A program made the position numbers and the translations under genes. A stretch of DNA of 5,716 nucleotides from assembly GCA_021199595.1 (NCBI GenBank), contig JAJQHT010000278.1, positions 1 through 5,716 of the forward strand, written 5' to 3'. Below are positions 1 to 4,855 of the stretch, in pieces. Position 1 is the first letter of the stretch. Each line of letters starts with the position of its first letter. Below the pieces are notes generated by a model. It saw nothing but the letters and a program-made list of their open reading frames with translations, had not been told where the DNA came from and did no database searches. Origin of the DNA: Oscillospiraceae bacterium. Its GTDB lineage: Bacteria > Bacillota > Clostridia > Oscillospirales > Oscillospiraceae.

Positions 1-579
1 GATGAGGTTCTGCATGAGGCTGTGACCAGCATCTCCGGCCTTATCAAAAATACCGGCTTCATCAACCTGGACTTTGCCGATGTCTGCACCATCATGCGGG
101 GAGCGGGCTTCGCCCACATGGGCGTGGGCCATGCCGTTGGCAAGGGCAAGGCGGAGGATGCCGCCCAGATGGCCATTTCCAGCCCCCTGATGGAGACCTC
201 CATCAACGGCGCGCGGGGCGTTCTTATCAACATCACCGGCTCGGAGGATATGGGCCTGGAGGACGTAGAGACGGCGGCCAATCTGGTGCAGGCGGCGGCC
301 CACCCGGATGCCAACATCATCTTCGGTGCATCCTTTGACAATTCCATGGAGGACGAGATCCGCGTCATCGTCATCGCCACCGGCTTTGACGAGGATAGCC
401 AGACGGCCCGTGCCGTTTCCACGGCCGGTGCTCCCGCCGCTGCCACGGTGGAGGACAGAAAGGAGAACCTCTTCTCCCAGGCCACCGAGATGGCAAGTGA
501 GACCAAAAAGCCTGCCGAGGTCGAGCCGGAGGAGGAAGATCCCTTCGACAGCATCTTCAAGATATTCAACTCCAAATAA
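1..579 (+). CDS. ftsZ: Cell division protein FtsZ, C-terminal part (5' end outside window)
   Basis: FtsZ is the tubulin-like GTPase that polymerises into the cytoplasmic Z-ring at the division site. The reading frame is open from base 1 (DEVLHEAV...), so the first roughly half of the protein, with the GTP-binding Rossmann domain, lies upstream. The visible 192 residues begin at the central helix. They contain the T7 synergy loop (INLDFADV; N22, D24, D27 of the fragment) that completes the GTPase site of the neighbouring subunit, then AISSPLMETSINGARGVLINITG and the C-terminal domain ending near VIATGF (about residue 120). A low-complexity Ala/Glu-rich linker of about 50 residues follows, then the terminal peptide DPFDSIFKIFNSK. 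That peptide is the expected place for FtsA/SepF-type partner binding, though it differs from the Bacillus DIPTFLR form. A GTG at 22 is an internal Val codon, not the start. The gene is followed at once by a strong terminator and is convergent with marR. Identification is very secure. Confidence 0.97.
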   Translation, partial: DEVLHEAVTSISGLIKNTGFINLDFADVCTIMRGAGFAHMGVGHAVGKGKAEDAAQMAISSPLMETSINGARGVLINITGSEDMGLEDVETAANLVQAAAHPDANIIFGASFDNSMEDEIRVIVIATGFDEDSQTARAVSTAGAPAAATVEDRKENLFSQATEMASETKKPAEVEPEEEDPFDSIFKIFNSK

Positions 580-592
580 GTCAGTTTGCAAA

Positions 593-634
593 AAAACCAC
601 GGCGAGACCTGCGGGTCTGCGCCGTGGTTTTCTT
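593..634 (+). terminator. Intrinsic terminator of ftsZ
   Basis: A long hairpin starts 13 nt after the ftsZ stop. The arms AAAACCACGGCG (593-604) and CGCCGTGGTTTT (620-631) pair perfectly. They are extended inward by AGACC/GGTCT (605-609 with 614-618), with one bulged G at 619 and a TGCG loop. The 3' arm runs into a T-rich tail (628-634). Stem stability and the U-run are typical of a Rho-independent terminator on the plus strand. The A-run before the stem could also give some termination on the minus strand. Confidence 0.93.
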
Positions 635-645
635 ATGACTGTAAA

Positions 646-678
646 TGCCCTGCGCCGCAATCGTTCCGGTGTGGGGCA
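646..678 (+). other. GC-rich stem-loop of unknown role between ftsZ and marR
   Basis: TGCCCTGCGCCG (646-657) can pair along its full length with CGGTGTGGGGCA (667-678) around a 9-nt loop. Nine pairs are Watson-Crick and three are G-U. The G-U pairs exist only if the plus strand is transcribed; on the minus strand they become A-C mismatches. No U-tract follows, so it is not a terminator by itself. It lies just past the ftsZ terminator, where only read-through transcripts or an unseen small RNA would contain it. It may be chance folding of GC-rich DNA. Confidence 0.35.
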
Positions 679-685
679 ATAAATA

Positions 686-721
686 AGCGATAAAAAACCA
701 TGAAACAGGTTTTTTATCGCT
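686..721 (-). terminator. Probable terminator of marR (possibly bidirectional)
   Basis: A perfect 14-bp inverted repeat, AGCGATAAAAAACC (686-699) and GGTTTTTTATCGCT (708-721), flanks an 8-nt loop. It lies 11 nt beyond the marR stop codon. Read on the minus strand the hairpin is followed by an A/T-rich stretch (TATTTATT). The stem is A/T-rich and the 3' tail is not a pure U-run, so it is a weaker terminator than the one after ftsZ. Its position between two convergent genes supports a termination role for marR, perhaps in both directions. Confidence 0.6.
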
Positions 722-732
722 GCATATATATA

Positions 733-1170
733 TCACTTATTGTTATTGACGATATTGCCCTCGATTTTTTCAATCACAGACTCGAACACGGTCAGGTCTT
801 CATCAGAAATGCCAACGAACAGGCTCTCTGTATAGCGGTTGATGCGGTCGTTGATTTTATCCCGGACGGCATAGGCTTTTTCCGTGGGAACCAGCCGCTT
901 ATAGCGGCCGTCAAAGGCGACCGGCTCGCGGACGAGGTAGCCGCTCTGGTCAAGGTGGTTGACGAGGCTTGCGACGGAGGAACCCCGGATGGAGAGATGG
1001 GCCTCCAAATCCTTGGGGAAAACGTCCCCGTGCTCTGACTTGCTTATGATAAACTCCAGAGCCATGGCCTGATTGCTGGTCAGAGGCATATCGTCAAAGA
1101 AGGACGAGAAGTGGATGTTCATCAGCCGGCGCAGTCGCTCCTGCTTATTTGTGATCCGTTTGTAATCCAT
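733..1170 (-). CDS. MarR-family transcriptional regulator
   Basis: This 145-residue protein has the usual MarR length and layout: an N-terminal helix for dimerisation (about 5-28), a winged helix-turn-helix (about 31-95), and long C-terminal helices (97-144) completing the dimer interface. The recognition helix is around IRGSSVASLVNHL (61-73). The wing follows as FDGRYKRLVPT with the family's conserved D87, R89 and K91 (the D-x-R-x-K pattern). Such proteins are cytoplasmic dimers that bind palindromic operators and usually release DNA on binding a small phenolic or other ligand; the ligand and targets here cannot be read from sequence. The ATG is preceded by AGGGAGA with 6-nt spacing, and a consensus promoter lies about 45 nt upstream. 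No efflux pump or enzyme target is adjacent. The upstream neighbour on the same strand is the sugar nucleotidyltransferase, so a link between the two is possible but unproven. Family call secure, function open. Confidence 0.9.
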   Translation of the reverse strand: MDYKRITNKQERLRRLMNIHFSSFFDDMPLTSNQAMALEFIISKSEHGDVFPKDLEAHLSIRGSSVASLVNHLDQSGYLVREPVAFDGRYKRLVPTEKAYAVRDKINDRINRYTESLFVGISDEDLTVFESVIEKIEGNIVNNNK

Positions 1171-1183
1171 AATTTTTCTCCCT

Positions 1184-1195
1184 AGTTGAGCAAGT
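1184..1195. promoter_or_regulatory. Possible MarR operator (imperfect dyad)
   Basis: AGTTG-AG-CAAGT in the marR leader is an imperfect inverted repeat (4 of 5 pairs per half, 2-nt centre). It lies between the predicted transcription start and the ribosome binding site. MarR proteins often repress their own gene through a dyad in this position, but this one is short and could easily be chance. Confidence 0.2.
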
Positions 1196-1214
1196 TTTTT
1201 CTTCTATAAAGAGC

Positions 1215-1244
1215 ATTATAACGCCAACAGGGTTTTTGTGTCAA
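1215..1244 (-). promoter_or_regulatory. Sigma-A promoter of marR
   Basis: On the minus strand the -35 is TTGACA (1244-1239) and the -10 is TATAAT (1220-1215), both exact consensus matches, with an 18-nt spacer. Transcription would start near 1208, giving a leader of about 38 nt before the marR ATG with its AGGGAGA site. It is the strongest promoter-like sequence in the window. A gene with so good a promoter is likely held down by a repressor, possibly MarR itself. Confidence 0.88.
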
Positions 1245-1283
1245 GGACTGCGTGTGAGCCGAAAACCTAAAAAATGACCAAAT

Positions 1284-2237
1284 TCATAGGCTTTCATTCA
1301 GCGTCTTAGCCAATGCTTCCAGCTTGCGCACGGCGGCGCGGTCGCCTTCCAGGAAGATGGCGCTTTGATCTGCCAGGGGCGCAAGGTGCGCTTTGCCGCT
1401 GGGAGAGGCGATGGTCAGCCCGTCGGAGAAATCGGCGCCAAATTCCGCCATCGCTTCGCTGACGGCGCGCATGAGCCTAGCGCGGTTCCGGCAGGGAATG
1501 ACCCGCCGGGGCGTCTCCTGAGCACCTGGCAGATGATACAGACCGTTCAAGGCGTCCAGGTTGCACTGGTAATAGGCGTGGGGCGTGCCGATGTCGCACC
1601 AGTAGCCATCCATGACCTGACCCCGCATGGGGACGCCGAGCGAAAGCAGCCGGGGAAATAAATCCTTTGCGAAATCATAGGGATGCCCGGTGGGTATATA
1701 GTCAAGAATATCCGGGGAAAGGACGTATATCCCCGTGCTGACCTGATCTGTCACCACCCGCTCCCAGGTGGGCTTTTCCAAAAAGCCGGTGATATTTCCC
1801 TCCCGGTCTGTGATAACGAGACCATAAGGAAGCGGCTCCGCCTGCGCGGCCAGGGCGATGGTCACGCCGCGCTTATGGCCCGCCATCAGGGCGGAAAGTT
1901 CAAAATCGCAGGCGCTGTCCCCGCTGATGACCAGAACGGTTTCGTTTCCGATGAAATCCCGGCAGTTGAGGACGGCTCCCGCCGTACCTAAGGGTGAGCG
2001 CTCCTCCCGGTATATAATGGAAACGCCGAAGTTCGCTCCGTCCCGGAAATGCTCACGGATAATCTGGGGCTGATAGTGCAACGTCAGGCACAGCTGGTCA
2101 AAGCCGTTTTCCCGCAGGAGGGCCACCGTATGTTCCAGCAGGGGCGTTCCCAGCAGGGGCATCATAGGCTTTGGCAGGCCGCCGGATATGGCCCGCAGGC
2201 GGGTGCCTTCCCCGCCGGAGAGTATGACAGCTTTCAA
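1284..2237 (-). CDS. NDP-sugar nucleotidyltransferase (mannose-1-phosphate guanylyltransferase-like) with C-terminal phosphomannomutase-like piece
   Basis: This cytoplasmic enzyme is predicted to transfer a nucleotide from an NTP to a sugar 1-phosphate, feeding activated sugars to cell-envelope glycan synthesis. The N-terminal 230 residues form a complete transferase domain: GGEGTRL (8-14, nucleotide binding), PKPM (22-25), GTAG (84-87), SGD (105-107, metal Asp), FLEKP (152-156), STGIYVL (167-173) and YWCDIGTP (212-219). Residues 244-311 do not look like the usual left-handed beta-helix. Instead they resemble the last domain of phosphomannomutases (RARLMRAVSEAM, then DGLTIASPSG). In Clostridia a longer fusion of transferase, beta-helix and phosphomannomutase is known, so this 317-residue protein may be a shortened form. 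The TTG at 2237 is preferred because GAGGTGA sits 5 nt before it and the protein then opens with MKAVILSGG. An upstream TTG at 2276 would add 13 residues. The exact sugar and nucleotide are unknown. Confidence 0.85.
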   Translation of the reverse strand: MKAVILSGGEGTRLRAISGGLPKPMMPLLGTPLLEHTVALLRENGFDQLCLTLHYQPQIIREHFRDGANFGVSIIYREERSPLGTAGAVLNCRDFIGNETVLVISGDSACDFELSALMAGHKRGVTIALAAQAEPLPYGLVITDREGNITGFLEKPTWERVVTDQVSTGIYVLSPDILDYIPTGHPYDFAKDLFPRLLSLGVPMRGQVMDGYWCDIGTPHAYYQCNLDALNGLYHLPGAQETPRRVIPCRNRARLMRAVSEAMAEFGADFSDGLTIASPSGKAHLAPLADQSAIFLEGDRAAVRKLEALAKTLNESL

Positions 2238-2242
2238 TGGGT

Positions 2243-2249
2243 TCACCTC
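2243..2249 (-). promoter_or_regulatory. Ribosome binding site that fixes the TTG start of the nucleotidyltransferase
   Basis: GAGGTGA on the minus strand lies 5 nt before the TTG at 2237-2235. It is the only good Shine-Dalgarno match near the gene's 5' end. It falls inside the coding sequence that would result from the upstream TTG at 2276, arguing against that longer start. Confidence 0.75.
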
Positions 2250-2259
2250 GTGGTTAGTG

Positions 2260-2277
2260 TTTGCCGCCCCCGGCAAA
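2260..2277 (-). other. Perfect GC-rich inverted repeat in the leader of the nucleotidyltransferase gene
   Basis: TTTGCCG (2260-2266) and CGGCAAA (2271-2277) form a perfect 7-bp inverted repeat around four bases (CCCC on the plus strand, GGGG in the minus-strand transcript). It ends 10 nt before the ribosome binding site of the nucleotidyltransferase. It could be a 5' leader hairpin or a protein-binding dyad. There is no U-run, so it is not an attenuator on its own. Confidence 0.4.
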
Positions 2278-2278
2278 A

Positions 2279-2308
2279 TATGTGACGGGGCGTAAAATTG
2301 TTTGTAAA
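2279..2308 (-). promoter_or_regulatory. Tentative promoter of the nucleotidyltransferase gene
   Basis: On the minus strand TTTACA (2308-2303) could act as a -35, but the only -10-like sequence at usable distance is a poor CACATA/ACATAT near 2284-2278. The proposed -35 overlaps the -35 of the divergent gdpP promoter, so the two polymerases would compete. Weak by sequence; offered because a promoter is needed somewhere in this divergent gap. Confidence 0.25.
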
Positions 2309-2330
2309 GTTCCGCGGAGTCTGTTATAAT
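2302..2330 (+). promoter_or_regulatory. Sigma-A promoter of the gdpP-rplI-dnaB operon
   Basis: The -35 is TTGTAA (2302-2307, 4 of 6 matches) and the -10 is an exact TATAAT (2325-2330), with a 17-nt spacer. The start would be near 2337, about 33 nt before the gdpP ATG, which has GGAG at 2357-2360. No other promoter is evident before rplI or dnaB, so it probably serves all three genes. Confidence 0.75.
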
Positions 2331-2369
2331 AATCTAATCCCGTTTTTTAGTTTTTTGGAGTAGTGGACA

Positions 2370-2699
2370 ATGAACAAAGGTTCCAAAAAAATCGAAGAAC
2401 CCGGAGGCCGGTTTTATATTCTGGTTCTTCTCATATTCGCGGCGGTCACCTACGTGCTTTTTGACCAGTTATACCTCGCGCTGGCGGAAGCCGCAGCGGC
2501 GGTGGTGCTTTTGTTTGTCAGCACGGCCATCAGCCGCCGCCGTCATCGGGAGCTGGTGAAGTATATCAAATCCGTCGCCTATGAGACGGAGGCGGCCAAG
2601 GACAACACCATGATGAATTTCCCGCTGCCTATGGCCACGTTTATGATGGACTCCGGCCGGATGGTGTGGGGGAACCAGGCGTTTTTATTAATCTGGTGA
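2370..2699 (+). CDS. N-terminal fragment of GdpP (membrane anchor and start of PAS domain)
   Basis: As written, translation from the ATG at 2370 (GGAG 9 nt upstream) makes 109 residues: a short basic head, two membrane helices and the beginning of the PAS region up to WGNQAF. Four off-frame residues (LLIW) then precede the TGA. It contains no catalytic residue and would be a non-enzymatic membrane peptide if stable. Confidence 0.6.
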   Translation: MNKGSKKIEEPGGRFYILVLLIFAAVTYVLFDQLYLALAEAAAAVVLLFVSTAISRRRHRELVKYIKSVAYETEAAKDNTMMNFPLPMATFMMDSGRMVWGNQAFLLIW

Positions 2700-2738
2700 C
2701 GAAAGGAGCCGAGCTTCGACGTTTCCATCCAGACCCTT

Positions 2739-4367
2739 GTGCCGAAATTTCAGGACAAATGGATTTTGGAGGGCAAGACCCGCTGTCCCGGTCTGGTTGA
2801 GCTGAATGGCCGAAGATTTCAGGTTCATGGAAACCTGATAAGAGGTCAGAGCGATCAGCAGGTCAGCGGCTCCATGGGCATCACCTATTGGGTCGATGTT
2901 ACAGATTATGACGATATACGGCGAGAATATGCCGCCTCCCGGCCCGTGGTTATCCTCATCATGCTGGATAACTTTGACGAGATGATGAAAAATGCTACCG
3001 ACCGGGTTCGTACCGAGCTGCGCAACCAGATAGAGGATCGCCTGACCCAATGGCTTGAGGGAACGCGGGGCCTGTTCCGCCGGTATGACCGGGACAGGTA
3101 TATCTATATCTGTGAGCGGCGGTACTTTGACAAGCTGGAGCAGGAGAAATTCACCATTGTCGATGGCGTTCACTCCGTTGTGAACAGCTCCGGCATCCAC
3201 GCCACGGTCAGCATCGGCGTGGGTCTCGAAGGGGCCAGCTATGAGGAGAATTTCAACTTTGCCTCCATGAGCGTGGAAATGGCGCTCTCCCGCGGCGGCG
3301 ACCAGACGGTTATCAAAAACCGCATGAATTTTGAGTTTTACGGAGGCCGCACCTCCGAGGTGGAGACCCGCACCAAGGTGAAAAGCCGCGTGGTGGCAAA
3401 CGCCCTGTGTTCCTTCATCAAGGACGCCTCCACCACCTATGTCATGGGCCACAGCTATCCCGATATGGACGCCCTGGGCGCGGCGGTGGGCGTGTGCTGC
3501 ATTGCCCGGAACTATGGCAAGCGCGTGCGGATTATTATGGGGAACGGCCCCACGGCCTGCTCCGCCATGATAAACGTGCTGAAAAAGCAGAAGGAATACG
3601 AGGACATCTTTATCACGCCCAAGGAGGCCATGCTCCAGGCCAACAGCCGCAGTCTTCTTGTGGTGGTGGACACCAGCCGCCCGGAGCAGGTGGAGGACGA
3701 GGCTATCCTGAGAACCATCAGCCGCCTTGTCGTCATCGACCATCACCGGCGGGCCGCCAGCTATATTGAAAACGCGGCGCTGACCTTCCATGAGCCGTAT
3801 GCGTCCTCCGTGTGCGAGCTGTTGGTGGAGCTTTTACAGGAGCTGGTGGAGCCGACCGCTATTCTGCGCTTTGAGGCGGAGGCCCTGCTGGCCGGTATTG
3901 TGACGGATACGAAAAACTTCACCATGCGCACTGGCGAACGCACCTTTGACGCGGCGGCCTTCCTGCGCCGGACGGGGGCCGACCCTATTTCGGTCAAGCG
4001 TCTGCTGCAAAACGATATAGACAGCATGACTGACCGCTATCAGATTTTGGAGAGCGCCAGTATCTATAAGGGAAACATCTGCATTGCCGTTGCCAGCCAT
4101 GTGGTAGACCGGGTGGTTGCGTCCCAGGCGGCGGATGAAATGCTGAACATCTCCGGGGTGGAGGCCTCTGTGGTGCTCTATCCCGCGCCTACCGGCGGGG
4201 TGATGCTCTCCGCGCGGAGCATCGGCGCCATGAACGTGCAGGTACTGCTGGAAAAGCTGGGCGGCGGCGGAAATCAGTCCGCAGCCGGGGCGCAGATGAC
4301 GGGCATGACCGTTGAGGAAGCGGAGTCCCGGCTGAAAACTGCAATCGACGAATATTTGACATCATAA
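2739..4367 (+). CDS. C-terminal fragment of GdpP (GGDEF-like, DHH and DHHA1 domains)
   Basis: This long open frame holds the rest of the PAS region, the degenerate GGDEF domain and the whole DHH/DHHA1 catalytic unit, in the same frame as the N-terminal fragment. The GTG at 2739 has no ribosome binding site at proper spacing: the AAAGGAG at 2702-2708 is about 30 nt away. The next in-frame ATG (2874) is also poorly preceded. Independent translation is therefore doubtful. If made, it would be soluble; truncated B. subtilis YybT without its membrane helices is known to keep phosphodiesterase activity in vitro, so residual activity is conceivable. Confidence 0.6.
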   Translation: MPKFQDKWILEGKTRCPGLVELNGRRFQVHGNLIRGQSDQQVSGSMGITYWVDVTDYDDIRREYAASRPVVILIMLDNFDEMMKNATDRVRTELRNQIEDRLTQWLEGTRGLFRRYDRDRYIYICERRYFDKLEQEKFTIVDGVHSVVNSSGIHATVSIGVGLEGASYEENFNFASMSVEMALSRGGDQTVIKNRMNFEFYGGRTSEVETRTKVKSRVVANALCSFIKDASTTYVMGHSYPDMDALGAAVGVCCIARNYGKRVRIIMGNGPTACSAMINVLKKQKEYEDIFITPKEAMLQANSRSLLVVVDTSRPEQVEDEAILRTISRLVVIDHHRRAASYIENAALTFHEPYASSVCELLVELLQELVEPTAILRFEAEALLAGIVTDTKNFTMRTGERTFDAAAFLRRTGADPISVKRLLQNDIDSMTDRYQILESASIYKGNICIAVASHVVDRVVASQAADEMLNISGVEASVVLYPAPTGGVMLSARSIGAMNVQVLLEKLGGGGNQSAAGAQMTGMTVEEAESRLKTAIDEYLTS

Positions 4368-4380
4368 GGGGGATATAACC

Positions 4381-4830
4381 ATGAAGGTCATTTTGCAAAA
4401 GGACATCAAGGGCCAGGGCAAAAAGGGCGAGCTGAAGGAGGTCTCCGACGGCTATGGCCGCAACTATCTGCTGCCCCGGGGCCTTGCGATAGAGGCCACG
4501 AAGGACAACCTGAACGCCATGCGGCTTCAGGACAAGGCACGTCAGGCCCAGATTGCCCGGGAAAAAGCCCAGGCGCAGGAATATGCGGAGCGTCTCAGCG
4601 GCGTGATTGTTCACGTCAAGGCTAAAGCCGGCACCGGCGGGCGGCTTTTCGGGGCCGTTACCTCCAAGGAGATTTCCGACGCGCTGGAGGCTCAGCACGG
4701 CATGAAGATTGAGAAGAACCAAATTGTTCAGACCGAGCCTATCAAGCAGTTCGGCACCTTCCAGGTGAAATGCAAGCTGGGCTATGAGATTTCCGGCGTC
4801 ATCAACGTCATGGTGACGGAGGAGAAGTAA
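4381..4830 (+). CDS. rplI: 50S ribosomal protein L9
   Basis: L9 (bL9) binds 23S rRNA near the L1 stalk base with its N-domain and extends outward from the ribosome; it helps maintain reading frame. At 149 residues it has the usual size. The N-domain carries the L9 signature [20 protein letters not shown], continuing LPRGLA (11-36). A long charged helix (about 41-74, rich in Ala, Gln, Lys and Glu) leads to the C-domain with [12 protein letters not shown] (87-98). The ATG follows AAGGGGGA by 7 nt, and the gene starts 13 nt after the gdpP stop, which indicates co-transcription. Gene order gdpP-rplI-dnaB is widely conserved in Firmicutes. Nothing unusual was seen. Confidence 0.98.
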   Translation: MKVILQKDIKGQGKKGELKEVSDGYGRNYLLPRGLAIEATKDNLNAMRLQDKARQAQIAREKAQAQEYAERLSGVIVHVKAKAGTGGRLFGAVTSKEISDALEAQHGMKIEKNQIVQTEPIKQFGTFQVKCKLGYEISGVINVMVTEEK

Positions 4831-4855
4831 AAGACAACGGACGGGGACAAGCGCC

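Larger units (their letters stand above)
2370..4367 (+). pseudogene. gdpP: GdpP/YybT-type cyclic-di-AMP phosphodiesterase, interrupted by an in-frame stop
   Basis: GdpP is a membrane-anchored phosphodiesterase that hydrolyses c-di-AMP to pApA. Read through the stop, the gene gives about 665 residues, matching the family (about 660). Order of parts: two membrane helices (about 15-31 and 35-54), a basic RRRH linker, a PAS-like region (about 79-150), a degenerate GGDEF domain with YDRDRY (239-244) replacing the signature, then DHH and DHHA1 domains. DHH metal ligands are present: [11 protein letters not shown] (H361, D365, D367), DTSRP (D434), DHH (457-459) and TDTKNF (D513). The DHHA1 motif reads GGGGN (N635) where GGGH is usual. 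TGA at 2697-2699 (codon 110) interrupts the PAS region. Family-like INLVTKGAEL lies in another frame at 2687-2716, which suggests +2 in the T-run 2682-2686 and -2 near 2714-2717. Everything after is open. It heads the rplI-dnaB operon, as in many Firmicutes. A sequencing error cannot be excluded. Confidence 0.85.

Noticed and set aside
308..682. 124-residue plus-strand frame overlapping ftsZ and its terminator
   Set aside because: It is an Arg/Ser/Pro-rich out-of-frame translation of the FtsZ tail that runs through a terminator hairpin.
724..733. Short AT dinucleotide run as a functional repeat
   Set aside because: Five AT units beside the marR stop codon are too short to call a repeat and fit a 3' A/T-rich region.
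1262..1296. Terminator after the nucleotidyltransferase on the minus strand
   Set aside because: Only a 7-bp stem with one G-U pair and a 16-nt loop can be drawn (AAGCCTA with TAGGTTT), with no U-run after it; read-through into marR is possible.
2238..2276. Upstream TTG start (2276) giving a 330-residue nucleotidyltransferase
   Set aside because: The extra 13 residues are not family-like, they cover the only good ribosome binding site, and TTG 2276 lies within the inverted repeat without a Shine-Dalgarno match.
2697..2699. TGA in gdpP as a selenocysteine codon
   Set aside because: The surrounding frame (LLIW-stop-RKEPS) does not match the family, while another frame does. The position is not catalytic, and no SECIS-like hairpin was evident just downstream.
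2688..3791. 367-residue open frame on the minus strand across gdpP
   Set aside because: It lies antisense to clear GdpP coding sequence, and its His/Gly/Ala-rich, motif-free composition is typical of shadow frames in GC-rich DNA.
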